A DNA stretch of 53,031 bases, from positions 1 to 53,031 of the forward strand of contig NZ_LDTE01000018.1 in the NCBI RefSeq assembly GCF_001476905.1. Direction: 5' to 3'. The translations under genes and the position numbers were made by a program. This stretch comes from Sphingomonas sanguinis (GTDB lineage: Bacteria > Pseudomonadota > Alphaproteobacteria > Sphingomonadales > Sphingomonadaceae). Shown here piece by piece: positions 34,440 through 42,819 of the stretch. Positions within the stretch are counted from its first letter, which is position 1, and each line of letters begins with the position of its first letter. The notes beneath the pieces are model-generated. The model saw only the letters and a program-made list of their open reading frames with translations. It was not told the DNA's origin and searched no databases.

Positions 34440-35009
34440 ATGCTGATCGAGACCGAACCGACGCCCAATCCGGCGACGCTGAAATTCCTGCCCGGCCGCA
34501 AGGTCATGGACAGCGGGACCCGCGACTTCGCCTCGCCCGAGGAAGCCGCCGCCAGCCCGCTGGCCGAGGCGATCTTTAACTTGGGTGACGTGACCGGCGT
34601 GTTCTTCGGCCGCGACTTCGTATCGGTGACGATCGCGCCGGGGGCCGAATGGTCCGACGTGAAGCCCGACGTGCTCGGCATCCTGCTCGACCATTTCTCG
34701 GCGCAGATGCCGCTGTTCCGCCAGGGCGCGGCCGATTTCTTGGTGCCCTCCGAAGATAGCTTTACCGACGATCCCGAAGATGCCGACATCGTGGCGCAGA
34801 TCCGCGAGCTGATCGACACGCGCGTGCGGCCTGCGGTCGCCAATGACGGTGGCGACATCGTCTATCGCGGCTTCGACAAGGGCAAAGTCTATCTCAAGAT
34901 GCAGGGTGCCTGTGCCGGTTGCCCCTCGTCCACCGCGACGTTGAAGAACGGCATCGAGCAGCTGCTGCGTCACTATGTTCCCGAGGTCACCGAAGTGAAG
35001 GCCGTCTGA
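34440..35009 (+). CDS. NfuA-type Fe–S cluster carrier protein
   Basis: 189 residues starting MLIETEPTPNPATLKFLPG, behind GGGGG; an ATG three codons upstream is also in frame. Nfu N-terminal domain (about 1–90), then the NifU C-terminal domain (RVRPAVANDGGDIVYRGFDKGKVYLKMQGACAGCPSSTATLKNGIEQLL) with the cluster-binding CxxC (C-A-G-C). Delivers 4Fe–4S clusters to client enzymes such as MiaB, which lies downstream in the same region. The stop overlaps the next ATG (TGATG). Confidence 0.95.
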   Translation: MLIETEPTPNPATLKFLPGRKVMDSGTRDFASPEEAAASPLAEAIFNLGDVTGVFFGRDFVSVTIAPGAEWSDVKPDVLGILLDHFSAQMPLFRQGAADFLVPSEDSFTDDPEDADIVAQIRELIDTRVRPAVANDGGDIVYRGFDKGKVYLKMQGACAGCPSSTATLKNGIEQLLRHYVPEVTEVKAV

Positions 35010-35599
35010 TGAACCCGATCGACGACGCCAGCCTGGACCGGCTGTTCCGCGAGGGCCGCACCTTCAACCATTATCTCGACACGCCCGTCGGCGAGGACGA
35101 GATCCGGGCGATCTGGGATCTGATGAAGATGCCGCCGACCTCGACCAACCAGAGCCCGGCGCGCATGGTCTGGTGCCTGAGCGAAGAGGCGAAGGAAAAG
35201 CTCGCGTCCTGCGCCTCGGACAGCAATGCCGACAAGATCCGCAACGCGCCCACCGCCGTCGTCATCGGCATGGACGAGAATTTCCACGAGCATCTGCCCC
35301 AGCTGTTCCCGCATATGGATGCGAAGAGCTGGTTTGAGGGCGATCTGGAAAAGCGCCGTGGATCGGCGATGCAGAGCAGCAGCCTGCAGGGGGCTTATCT
35401 GATCCTCGCCGCACGCGCGCTGGGGCTGGATACCGGGCCGATGGCGGGGTTCGACAAGGCCAAGGTCGATGCGGCCTTCTTCGCCGACCAGCCGGGCGTG
35501 CGGTCGAACTTCATCGCGACGCTGGGGTACGGCGATCGCAGCAAGCTACACCCGCGCAACCCCCGGCTGGCGTTCGAGCAAGCCAACCGCATCGCCTGA
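35009..35599 (+). CDS. rutE: Malonic semialdehyde reductase / RutE-like nitroreductase family protein
   Basis: 196 residues. Close in pattern to E. coli RutE (FMN-dependent nitroreductase fold): LFREGRTFNHYLDTPVGEDEIRAIWDLMKMPPTSTNQSPARMVW, NADKIRNAPTAVVIG, LPQLFPHMDAKSWFEG, and SSSLQGAYLILAARALGLDTGPMAGFDKAKVDAAFF with IATLGYGDRSKLHPRNPRLAFEQA. RutE reduces malonic semialdehyde to 3-hydroxypropionate in pyrimidine breakdown, but no other rut genes are here, so the true substrate may differ. Starts on the last base of the nfu stop. Confidence 0.88.
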   Translation: MNPIDDASLDRLFREGRTFNHYLDTPVGEDEIRAIWDLMKMPPTSTNQSPARMVWCLSEEAKEKLASCASDSNADKIRNAPTAVVIGMDENFHEHLPQLFPHMDAKSWFEGDLEKRRGSAMQSSSLQGAYLILAARALGLDTGPMAGFDKAKVDAAFFADQPGVRSNFIATLGYGDRSKLHPRNPRLAFEQANRIA

Positions 35600-35606
35600 G
35601 CCGAAC

Positions 35607-36257
35607 TTGCGCACGCTGGTCATCGACACCGCCACCGCCGCCTGCTCGGTCGCGCTTCTCGACGGCGACCGGGTGGTCGCGCATGGCCATGACGTGGTCG
35701 GGCGCGGCCATGCCGAGCGGCTGGTGCCGATGATCGCGGCCTTGCCCGATGGCGGCCGGGCGGAGCGCATCTTGGTCGATTGCGGGCCGGGCAGCTTTAC
35801 CGGCATCCGCGTCGGCATCGCGGCGGCGCGCGGGCTGGCGCTGGGCTGGGGCGTGACCGCGACCGGCTATCAGTCGCTGGCGCTGGTCGCCGCCGCCGGG
35901 TTCGCCGCGCGCGACGATGACGCGTTGACCGTCGTGCTGGAGGGTGGGCATGGCGAAGTGTTCGTCCAGACCTTTGCCCGCGACCTGACCGCCCTCTCCC
36001 CTTTCGCCTCTCTGAAGCCCGATGCCGCGCTTGCCGCACTCGAAGGCCGGGTCGCGATCGGCAACGGCGTGCGCTGGCTGGCCGCATTGTCACCCGATCT
36101 GCCGGTGGTCGAGGCGCTGCCCGATGCGTCGGAGGCATGGCGGCTGCCCGGCGACCTCACTGCCCTGCCTCCGCGCCCCGTCTATGGCCGCGCGCCCGAT
36201 GCCAAGCTGCCCGGCGGCGTCACGCCCCCGGACACCATCGGTCTCGGGCCCGCCTGA
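35607..36257 (+). CDS. tsaB: tRNA threonylcarbamoyladenosine biosynthesis protein TsaB
   Basis: 216 residues; partner of TsaD in making t6A37 of ANN-decoding tRNAs. The start appears to be TTG at 35607 (LRTLVIDTATAACSVALLDGDRVV), the only sensible one, because ASKHA-fold conservation begins there. Blocks: RGHAERLVPMIAALP, ILVDCGPGSFTGIRVGIAAARGLALGWGV (the TsaB signature), EGGHGEVFVQTF, and the late PPRPVYGRAPDAKLPGG. It overlaps rimI by one base (TGATG). Confidence 0.93.
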   Translation: MRTLVIDTATAACSVALLDGDRVVAHGHDVVGRGHAERLVPMIAALPDGGRAERILVDCGPGSFTGIRVGIAAARGLALGWGVTATGYQSLALVAAAGFAARDDDALTVVLEGGHGEVFVQTFARDLTALSPFASLKPDAALAALEGRVAIGNGVRWLAALSPDLPVVEALPDASEAWRLPGDLTALPPRPVYGRAPDAKLPGGVTPPDTIGLGPA

Positions 36258-36727
36258 TGGCCAGCATCGGCATCTCGCTTCGCCCCGGTGACGCGCGCGA
36301 CGCCGGTGTCGTCGAACAGGTCATGACCGCCGCTTTCGACCCGCAATGGGGCGAGGCCTGGAACCGGTCGCAACTGCTTGGCGTGATGGCGTTGCCCGGC
36401 ATCAAGCTGCTGATCGCCGAGGCGGGCGAGGAACCGGCGGGCTTCGCGCTGACCCGTGCAGTGCTGGACGAGGCGGAGCTGCTGCTGCTGGGCGTCGCGC
36501 CCGATCATCGTCGTGCACGGATCGGCAGCCAACTGGTCGAGGCGGTCGTCGCCGACTGCGCCGATCAAGGCGTGACGACGCTCCATCTGGAGGTGCGGTC
36601 GAACAATCCCGCCGTGCAATTCTACGCCGCCCACGGCTTTGCCAAGTGCGGCGAGCGGCGCAATTACTATAAGGGTGCGGACGGGCGGCACTACGACGCG
36701 CACACCTATCATCGGTCTATCGGCTGA
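36257..36727 (+). CDS. rimI: Ribosomal protein S18 alanine N-acetyltransferase-like GNAT (RimI)
   Basis: 156 residues. GNAT core: EQVMTAAFDPQWGEAWNRSQL at the start, GFALTRAVLDEAELLLLGVAPDHRRARIGSQLVEAVVADC (acetyl-CoA loop R-R-A-R-I-G-S), LHLEVRSNNPAVQFYAAHGFAKCGERRNYYKG near the end, the RimI-type NxPAxxFY pattern. The position right after tsaB is the usual RimI context. N-acetylates ribosomal protein S18 in E. coli; that is transferred by family. Confidence 0.9.
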   Translation: MASIGISLRPGDARDAGVVEQVMTAAFDPQWGEAWNRSQLLGVMALPGIKLLIAEAGEEPAGFALTRAVLDEAELLLLGVAPDHRRARIGSQLVEAVVADCADQGVTTLHLEVRSNNPAVQFYAAHGFAKCGERRNYYKGADGRHYDAHTYHRSIG

Positions 36728-36749
36728 CCCGATCACAGTTTCCGGGTTA

Positions 36750-36776
36750 TTGCGAGTCGCTATCCCCTTTTCGCAA
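36750..36776 (+). promoter_or_regulatory. Inverted repeat upstream of fur, possible autoregulatory site
   Basis: TTGCGA (36750–36755) and TCGCAA (36771–36776), 15 bp apart, with GCGAGTCGC (4-1-4 palindrome) overlapping the left arm. In the 99-bp gap before fur, so a natural place for autoregulation. It does not match a classic 19-bp Fur box; low confidence. Confidence 0.3.
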
Positions 36777-36826
36777 TTAGGCTTTAGGGGTAGAGAGGGG
36801 TTTGCCCGAGGAGTTGAAACGTTACC

Positions 36827-37249
36827 ATGGCCCGCAAAATCGATCTCGAAGCGCTGTGCGCCCAAAAAGGTCTGCGCATCACCGAACAGCGCCGCGTGAT
36901 CGCCCGCGTCCTGTCGGAGGCGGAGGACCATCCTGACGTCGAAAAGGTCTATGAGCGCGCCGCCAAGATCGATCCCGGCATCTCGATCGCGACCGTGTAC
37001 CGCACCGTCCGCCTGTTCGAGGAAGCGGGCATCCTGGACCGCCACGACTTCGGCGACGGCCGCGCCCGCTACGAGCCTTCGCCCGAGGCGCATCACGACC
37101 ATCTGATCGATGTCGAAACCGGCCGCGTGATCGAGTTCGTCGACCCCGAACTGGAACAGCTGCAAAAGGCGATCGCCGAGAAGCTGGGCTTCCGTCTGGT
37201 CGACCACCGCATGGAACTCTACGGCGTCAGCCTCGACCGCAAGGGATGA
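36827..37249 (+). CDS. fur: Ferric uptake regulator family protein (Fur/Mur type)
   Basis: 140 residues, metal-responsive repressor. DNA-binding winged helix in about residues 1–80: KGLRITEQRRVIARVLSEAEDHPDVEKVYERAAKIDPGISIATVYRTVRLFEEAGIL. The metal/dimer part has HDFGDGRARYEPSPEAHHDHLIDVETGRVIEF. The CxxC zinc-binding motif of E. coli Fur is absent (DVET instead), as in alphaproteobacterial Fur/Mur; the only Cys is C11. It may therefore sense Fe or Mn. The last bases overlap the plsC-like start (ATGA). Upstream gap of 99 bp holds the promoter. Confidence 0.93.
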   Translation: MARKIDLEALCAQKGLRITEQRRVIARVLSEAEDHPDVEKVYERAAKIDPGISIATVYRTVRLFEEAGILDRHDFGDGRARYEPSPEAHHDHLIDVETGRVIEFVDPELEQLQKAIAEKLGFRLVDHRMELYGVSLDRKG

Positions 37250-37995
37250 TGGCGGTCGCCACTTCGACCGACGCCGACAGCAAGGGCGGCCTGCGTGCAG
37301 CGGGTCGCCTTTTGTGTATCGTGGCCGTGCTGCTGGTCGCGCTGGCGCTGCATGGGACATGGCGGGCGCTGGGTCGCTTTTCGCCCTGGCCGCGCCGCTT
37401 CCTGCGCCGGGTGGCGATCATCCTGGGCGCGGACATTCGCGTGGTCGGCACCCCGCTGCGCCGCGATGCCATGATCGCCGCCAATCATCTGAGCTGGATG
37501 GATATCCTGCTGCTGGCGGGCACGTCGGGCACACGTTTCGTGGCCAAGGCGGAGGTCGCCAGCCAGCCGCTGATTGGTTGGCTGGCCAGCCTCAACCGCA
37601 CGCTCTTCGTCGAGCGCGGTGACCGGCTGGGCGTCGGCGATCAGGTCGCGACGATCCGCGCCGCCCTGACCGAGGGGCAACCGCTAGCGGTGTTTCCCGA
37701 GGGGACGACCGGTGACGACCTGGGCATCCTGCCCTTCAAGCCTGCGCTCTTCGCCGCGCTGGTCCCGCCGCTGCCCGGTATTCGGGTGCAGCCAGTGCGG
37801 ATCGACTATGGGACGGCGGCGGCCGACTTGGCCTGGCTCGGCACCGATCCGGGTGATGCCCATGTCAAACGGGTGTTGCGGCGGCGGGGCCGGTTCACCG
37901 TCACGCTCCATTATCTGGAGCCTTTTGACCCTGCCGACTTCCCCGACCGCAAGGCGATCGCGGCGGAGGCCCGGCGGCGGATCGTCATGTCCTGA
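37246..37995 (+). CDS. 1-acyl-sn-glycerol-3-phosphate acyltransferase-like protein (PlsC family)
   Basis: 249 residues. N-terminal membrane anchor (LLCIVAVLLVALALHGTWRAL), then the acyltransferase motifs: AANHLSWMDILLL (NHxxxxD), FVAKAEVASQPLIGWLASLNRTLFVERGD and PLAVFPEGTTGDD (FPEGT). Transfers a fatty acyl chain to lysophosphatidic acid or ornithine-lipid-like acceptors; the position right after fur is a common alphaproteobacterial arrangement. Overlaps fur by 4 bp. Confidence 0.93.
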   Translation: MMAVATSTDADSKGGLRAAGRLLCIVAVLLVALALHGTWRALGRFSPWPRRFLRRVAIILGADIRVVGTPLRRDAMIAANHLSWMDILLLAGTSGTRFVAKAEVASQPLIGWLASLNRTLFVERGDRLGVGDQVATIRAALTEGQPLAVFPEGTTGDDLGILPFKPALFAALVPPLPGIRVQPVRIDYGTAAADLAWLGTDPGDAHVKRVLRRRGRFTVTLHYLEPFDPADFPDRKAIAAEARRRIVMS

Positions 37996-38057
37996 AATAG
38001 GCCATCGCCTTGCCCGGGTCGGCGCGGTAGCATCCGCCGACCATTCGGGGGGAAGCC

Positions 38058-38451
38058 ATGCTCAAGACGATTCTCGTTGCCGCCAGCCTGATGACCGCCA
38101 CCACCGCGAGCGCGCAGATGGCCAACCCCTGCCCCGGCGGCACCCAGCCCGCCACCATCCGCCACAACTAAGATCAAGCCCGGCCAGTGGGCGACCTTCG
38201 CCAAGGCGGTCGCCGCGCATAACGCATGGTACACCAGCCACAACGATCCGACACGCACCACCCTGCTCCGCGTGTTGACCAAGGGGACCAGCGGCCCCAC
38301 CGTCACCGATGCCGAAGCGGTGACGATCACCCGCTATGGCCCGACCATGTCCCAGGCGGCCCGCGACGCGGCCTATTCCGCCTTCACCGACCTGTACCGC
38401 CAGAGCAGCGACATGGCCGACGAAACCCGCGTCTGCCTGCCCAAGGGCTAA
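38058..38451 (+). pseudogene. Frameshifted gene for a small exported protein
   Basis: ATG 38058 behind CGGGGGGAAG encodes MLKTILVAASLMTATTASAQ (signal peptide) plus ANPCPGGTQPATIRHN, then TAA at 38169–38171. Skipping one T at 38169 lets the frame continue ...RHNKIKPGQWATFAKAVAAHNAWYTSH, through a stretch free of stops (NDPTRTTLLRVL, TVTDAEAVTITRYG, AARDAAYSAFTDLYRQ), to CLPKG and TAA at 38451. The restored product has about 130 residues with Cys near both ends of the mature part. Either a real pseudogene or a one-base sequencing error. Family not recognised. Confidence 0.7.
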
Positions 38452-38457
38452 ATCTAT

Positions 38458-38481
38458 TCCTCCCCTGGAAGGGGAGGAATA
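38458..38481. repeat. Truncated family A hairpin
   Basis: CCTCCCCTGGAAGGGGAGGA: only the outer hairpin of the family A unit, just past the broken gene and about 55 bp before miaB. Confidence 0.65.
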
Positions 38482-38535
38482 GCGGGCATACGCCCAACGC
38501 TGGCGACCGCACGCGATTTGCGATAAGGGGCGCGG

Positions 38536-39858
38536 ATGCCCGCATCCCCCAAGACCTTCCACGTCAAGTCCTTCGGCTGTCAGATGAACGTCTATGACGG
38601 CGAGCGCATGGCCGAGCTGATGGCCGCGCAGGGCCTGTCGACGACCGACGATGCCAGCGCCGCCGATCTGATCGTCCTCAACACCTGCCACATCCGCGAA
38701 CGCGCGACCGAGCGGGTCTATTCGGAGATCGGCCGTCTGCGCAAGGACGCGGGCGAGCAGGGCCGCAAGCCGATGATCGCAGTCGCGGGCTGCGTCGCCC
38801 AGGCCGAGGGGGCGGAGATCGTCCGCCGCGCCAAGGTGGACGTCGTCGTCGGGCCGCAGGCCTATCACAACCTGCCCGAGCTGGTCGCCAAGGCCGCAGC
38901 GGGCGAGGCTGCGCTCGACACCGACATGCCGGTCGAATCCAAGTTCGGCCATCTGCCGGGCCGTCGCAAGGTGAACCCTTCGGCCTTCCTGACCGTGCAG
39001 GAAGGCTGCGACAAATTCTGCACCTATTGCGTGGTGCCCTATACGCGCGGGGCGGAGGTCAGCCGGTCCTATTCGGCGATCATGGACGAGGCGCGGTCGC
39101 TGGTCGATGCGGGCGCGCGCGAGATCACGCTGCTGGGCCAGAACGTCAATGCGTGGAACGATGCCGACGATCGCGGCCTGCACGGCCTGATCCGCGAGTT
39201 GGACCGGATTTCCGGGCTGCACCGCATCCGCTACACGACCAGCCATCCCAACGACATGACCCAGGGGCTGATCGACGCGCATCGCGACGTCGAAAGCCTG
39301 ATGCCTTTCCTCCATCTGCCGGTGCAGTCGGGCAGCGACCACATCCTGAAGGCGATGAACCGCCAGCATACACGCGACAGCTATATGCGGGTGATGGACC
39401 GGGTGCGCGCCGCTCGCCCCGACATCGCGCTGTCGGGCGATTTTATCGTCGGCTTCCCCGGCGAAACCGAAGCGGATTTCGCCGACACGCTGAGCCTGGT
39501 CGATGCGATGGGCCATGCCCAGGCGTTCAGCTTCAAATACTCGCCCCGCCCCGGCACCCCCGCCGCGACGATGGCGGATCAGGTCGCGGCCGAGGTGATG
39601 GACGACCGGCTCCAGCGCCTGCAGGCCGCGCTCAACCGCGACCAGCACGCGTTCAACCTCGCCAGCGTCGGGCGAACCTGCACCATCCTGCTCGAACGAC
39701 GCGGCAAGCTGCCCGGCCAGATGCTCGGCAAGTCGCCCTGGCTCCAGTCGGTCCACCTGATCGGCGACCACCAGATCGGCGACCTGGTCGAGGTGGAACT
39801 GGTCGCGGCCGGGCCGAACTCGTTGACCGGGCAGGCGAAGGCCAAGGCGGCGGCGTAA
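38536..39858 (+). CDS. miaB: tRNA-2-methylthio-N6-dimethylallyladenosine synthase MiaB
   Basis: 440 residues; radical SAM methylthiotransferase acting on i6A37 of tRNA. N-terminal UPF0004 domain with three cluster Cys (C15 in KSFGCQMNVYD, C51 in NTCHIRERA, C86 in VAGCVAQ). The radical SAM CxxxCxxC is in VQEGCDKFCTYCVVPYTRG. Then GQNVNAWND, HLPVQSGSDHILKAMNRQHTRDSY, GDFIVGFPGETEADF and the TRAM domain (about 375–440). Needs Fe–S delivery, which fits nfu nearby. Followed by a repeat-rich gap before phoH. Confidence 0.96.
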   Translation: MPASPKTFHVKSFGCQMNVYDGERMAELMAAQGLSTTDDASAADLIVLNTCHIRERATERVYSEIGRLRKDAGEQGRKPMIAVAGCVAQAEGAEIVRRAKVDVVVGPQAYHNLPELVAKAAAGEAALDTDMPVESKFGHLPGRRKVNPSAFLTVQEGCDKFCTYCVVPYTRGAEVSRSYSAIMDEARSLVDAGAREITLLGQNVNAWNDADDRGLHGLIRELDRISGLHRIRYTTSHPNDMTQGLIDAHRDVESLMPFLHLPVQSGSDHILKAMNRQHTRDSYMRVMDRVRAARPDIALSGDFIVGFPGETEADFADTLSLVDAMGHAQAFSFKYSPRPGTPAATMADQVAAEVMDDRLQRLQAALNRDQHAFNLASVGRTCTILLERRGKLPGQMLGKSPWLQSVHLIGDHQIGDLVEVELVAAGPNSLTGQAKAKAAA

Positions 39859-39904
39859 GCGCCAAACTTCGTTCAGGCTGAGCGAGGTCGAAGCCTACGC
39901 CCGC

Positions 39905-40190
39905 ACTTCCGCGATTTTGTTCACGCGGAGGCGCGGAGATGTCTGGCCTGCCGATGGTTCATCCGGTCTTCGCGGCCGGGAGACATTGTCCGACCGCCTG
40001 AGGCAGACAGGCCAAGATTGCGGCTGGATACACCCTCTCCGCGCCTCCGCGTCTCCGCGCGAACAAATCTTCTTAGTCGCGCAGAGGCGCAGAGGACGCA
40101 GAGGAAGAGGAATGTCTTCCGATCGCCACGCCATGCTCTTCTTCTCCGCGCCCTCTGCGCCTCTGCGCCTCTGCGCCTCTGCGCGCAAAA
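39905..40190. repeat. Two nested inverted repeats of GC-rich CGCAGAGG/CGCGGAGG type
   Basis: This fills most of the 428-bp gap between miaB and phoH (39859–40286). Outer element: GTTCACGCGGAGGCGCGGAGA near 39918–39938 pairs with TCTCCGCGCGAAC-type sequence near 40055–40067 (preceded by CTCCGCGCCTCCGCG). Second element: CGCGCAGAGGCGCAGAGG near 40078–40095 pairs with CCTCTGCGCC units (three in tandem, about 40155–40187). Such sequences recur in many bacterial genomes and give spurious ORFs. No real gene seen here; the phoH ribosome binding site lies at the end of the gap. Confidence 0.8.
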
Positions 40191-40286
40191 AGCCTCATCC
40201 CGTCATACCCATGTCACGCAATTTCGCTGGCGTTCCGGTCCTGCCGCCCCCATCTTGGTGGCGACCACAGACGGTGAAAGGACCGC

Positions 40287-41285
40287 ATGAGCCGCAAGCC
40301 CCTCCCCGCCCAGGCCGGTGAACGCAGCCGGGCGGAACTCAGCTTCGACAAGCCGCAAGTGCTGGCGCAGCTGTTTGGCCAATATGACCGCAATCTGGTT
40401 GCATTGGAAAATCGATTGGGCGTCTACATCACCGCACGCGGCAACCGTGTCGGGCTGGAGGGAACCGCCGAGCAGGTCGCGCTGGCCCGCGACGTGCTGA
40501 ACGATCTCTATGCCCGTATCCAGCGCGGCGAGGAGATCGATACCGGGCTGGTCGACGCCTCGATTGCGATGGCGTCCGAGCCGACGCTTGACGGTATCCT
40601 CAGCGCCGAGCGCAGCTCGACCCCATCGGTCATGATCCGCACGCGCAAGAAGACGATCGTGCCGCGTACCCCCGCCCAGGCGCATTATATGAAGGAGCTC
40701 GTGTCCAACGACATGATCTTCGCACTCGGCCCGGCGGGCACCGGCAAGACCTATGTCGCGGTCGCGCAGGCGGTGGCGCAGCTGATCACCGGCTCGGTCC
40801 AGCGGCTGATCCTGTCGCGCCCGGCGGTCGAGGCGGGCGAGAAGCTGGGCTTCCTGCCCGGCGACATGAAAGAGAAGGTCGATCCCTATCTCCGTCCGCT
40901 CTACGACGCACTGCACGACTGCCTCCCCGCCGAACAGGTGGAGCGGCGGATCGCCAGCGGCGAGATCGAGATCGCGCCCATCGCCTTCATGCGCGGCCGG
41001 ACGCTGGCCGATGCCTTCGTCATCCTCGACGAGGCGCAGAACACCACCCCCGCGCAGATGAAGATGTTCCTGACCCGCTTCGGCCAGAACAGCCGCATGG
41101 TCATTTGCGGCGATCCCAACCAGGTCGACCTGCCCGGCGGCGTCGCGGCATCCGGGCTGGCCGATGCCGTGCGTCGCCTGGAGGGCGTGGAAGGCATCGC
41201 GATGAGCCGCTTCACCGCCGCCGACGTGGTTCGCCATCCGATCGTGGGGCGGATCGTTGATGCCTATGAAGGGCCGAACGCCTGA
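40287..41285 (+). CDS. PhoH-like ATPase (YbeZ type)
   Basis: 332 residues. N-terminal KH-like region (FGQYDRNLVALENRLGVYITARGNRVGLEG), then a PhoH ATPase core: MKELVSNDMIFALGPAGTGKTYVAVAQAV (Walker A 148–155), LSRPAVEAGEKLGFLPGDMKEKVDPYLRPLYDAL, FMRGRTLADAFVILDEAQNTTPAQMKMFLTRFG (Walker B) and VICGDPNQVDLP. Acts with YbeY, encoded next, in RNA metabolism and ribosome quality control. ATG behind GAAAGGA. Confidence 0.95.
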   Translation: MSRKPLPAQAGERSRAELSFDKPQVLAQLFGQYDRNLVALENRLGVYITARGNRVGLEGTAEQVALARDVLNDLYARIQRGEEIDTGLVDASIAMASEPTLDGILSAERSSTPSVMIRTRKKTIVPRTPAQAHYMKELVSNDMIFALGPAGTGKTYVAVAQAVAQLITGSVQRLILSRPAVEAGEKLGFLPGDMKEKVDPYLRPLYDALHDCLPAEQVERRIASGEIEIAPIAFMRGRTLADAFVILDEAQNTTPAQMKMFLTRFGQNSRMVICGDPNQVDLPGGVAASGLADAVRRLEGVEGIAMSRFTAADVVRHPIVGRIVDAYEGPNA

Positions 41286-41388
41286 TCCGGCTTTCGCCCA
41301 CACCTGCTTTCGATGGCGTAACGATGGAACTGTTGTTAGGGGGCGGCGATTTTCACCCCGTCCGCCCCCATCACCCCGAAAGGCTCCG

Positions 41389-41904
41389 ATGATCGAGATT
41401 GCGCTGATCCATGAAGAGCCTTGGTCCGGGGACGAGGAAAGCTGGGAAGCGCTCGCCACCCGTGCCGCGCGTGCCGCAGTCGAGCGCACGCCGCATGGGC
41501 CGCTGCTGACCACGCCTGCGCTGATCGAGATTTCGGTCCGGCTGACCAGCGACGAGGAGGTTCACGCCCTAAATCGTCAGTATCGGCAGAAGGACAAGCC
41601 GACCAACGTCCTGTCCTTCCCCATGGTCCAGCCCGACCTGATCGAGACGGTGACGCAGAACTCCGACGACGGCGAGGTGCTGCTCGGCGACATCGTGCTG
41701 GCCCACGGCGTCTGTGTCGCGGAAGCGTCCGAGCGCGGGATTTCGCCCGAAACCCATGCGACTCATCTGCTGGTGCACGGCGTGCTGCATCTGCTAGGCT
41801 ATGATCACATGAATGATGACGAGGCCGAAGCGATGGAAGCGATCGAACGCGACGCGCTGGCCAGCCTCGGCATCGCCGACCCTTATCTAGTGCGCGAGGA
41901 CTGA
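41389..41904 (+). CDS. ybeY: Endoribonuclease YbeY, rRNA maturation factor
   Basis: 171 residues from ATG 41389 (AAAGG box). Metal-binding signature HGVLHLLGYDH (H120, H124, H130). Other family blocks: ISVRLTSDEEVHALNRQYRQKDKPTNVLSFPM and LLGDIVLAHGVC. A single-strand endoribonuclease involved in 16S rRNA 3' maturation and ribosome quality control. In-frame codons upstream are not conserved. Sits in the usual phoH–ybeY–corC order. Confidence 0.96.
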   Translation: MIEIALIHEEPWSGDEESWEALATRAARAAVERTPHGPLLTTPALIEISVRLTSDEEVHALNRQYRQKDKPTNVLSFPMVQPDLIETVTQNSDDGEVLLGDIVLAHGVCVAEASERGISPETHATHLLVHGVLHLLGYDHMNDDEAEAMEAIERDALASLGIADPYLVRED

Positions 41905-41913
41905 CACCCCCCG

Positions 41914-42819
41914 ATGGCCGACGGCCCGAGTAGCAGCACCGGCAACGGTGACTCCAACGAAAACAGCATCTGGCAGGGGCTGAAGTCCCTGATCTTCGGC
42001 GGCGAGCAGGAAGAGTCGCTGCGCGACCAGTTGGAAGACGCGATCGACCGGCACGAAGGCGATCCCGGCCCCGATGCCAAGGGCGACCTGACCCCGCTGG
42101 AGCGGCAGATGGTCCGCAACCTGCTGCATTTCGGTGAGCGCGATGCCGGCGACGTGGGCGTGCCCCGCGCCGACATCATCGCGGTCGAAGAGCGGACGAC
42201 CTTCGACCATCTGGTCCAGATCTTTGCCGAGGCCGGACATAGCCGCCTGCCCGTCTATCGCGAGACGCTCGACCAGATCATCGGCATGGTCCACATCAAG
42301 GACGTGTTCAACATCCTGGCGACCGGCGCGGAGCATCCCGCCACCATCGCCGGGCTAATCCGCGATCCGCTCTATGTGCCGATGTCGCGCGGCGCGCTCG
42401 ATCTGCTGGCCGACATGCGCCAGAAGCGGGTGCATCTGGCCGTCGTGCTCGACGAATATTCGGGCACCGAGGGCCTGGTCACCATCGAAGACCTGATCGA
42501 AGAGATCGTCGGTGAAATCGAGGACGAGCATGACGACGCGCCGCAGGCGCTGCTCGTGCCGCTCGACGGCGGGGCCTGGGACGCCGATGCGCGCGTCAGC
42601 CTGGAAGAGGTCGGCCGTGCGGTCGACCCGGCGCTGGAAGAAGCCGAGGACGATGTCGATACGCTGGGCGGCCTGACCGCCGTACTGGCGGGCCAAGTGC
42701 CCGAGGTTGGTACCTGTATCGACCACCCCAGCGGCTGGCGGATCGAGGTCACCCAGGCGGATGAACGCCGTATCCATCGCCTGAGGCTGCATCCTGCGGT
42801 AGCGGCGGAGGTGGAGTAA
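41914..42819 (+). CDS. CorC/HlyC-family CBS domain protein (hemolysin-like transporter partner)
   Basis: 301 residues. Acidic N-terminal tail, then DLTPLERQMVRNLLHFGERDAGDVGVPRADIIAVE and two CBS domains (about 75–200: HSRLPVYRETLDQIIGMVHIKDVFNIL; LDLLADMRQKRVHLAVVLDEYSGTEGLVTIEDLIEEIVGEIEDE). The CorC_HlyC domain closes the protein (about 215–298: DADARVSLEEVGRAV, TLGGLTAVLAGQVPEVGTCIDHPSGWRIEV). No membrane segments, so this is the short CorC form. Probably affects Mg/Co homeostasis. 9 bp after ybeY. Confidence 0.93.
   Translation: MADGPSSSTGNGDSNENSIWQGLKSLIFGGEQEESLRDQLEDAIDRHEGDPGPDAKGDLTPLERQMVRNLLHFGERDAGDVGVPRADIIAVEERTTFDHLVQIFAEAGHSRLPVYRETLDQIIGMVHIKDVFNILATGAEHPATIAGLIRDPLYVPMSRGALDLLADMRQKRVHLAVVLDEYSGTEGLVTIEDLIEEIVGEIEDEHDDAPQALLVPLDGGAWDADARVSLEEVGRAVDPALEEAEDDVDTLGGLTAVLAGQVPEVGTCIDHPSGWRIEVTQADERRIHRLRLHPAVAAEVE

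Noticed and set aside
39895..40188. Minus-strand frame in the miaB–phoH gap (AEAQRRRGAEGAEKK-like)
   Set aside because: It is translated repeat sequence of a kind that gives spurious hypothetical proteins in many genomes.
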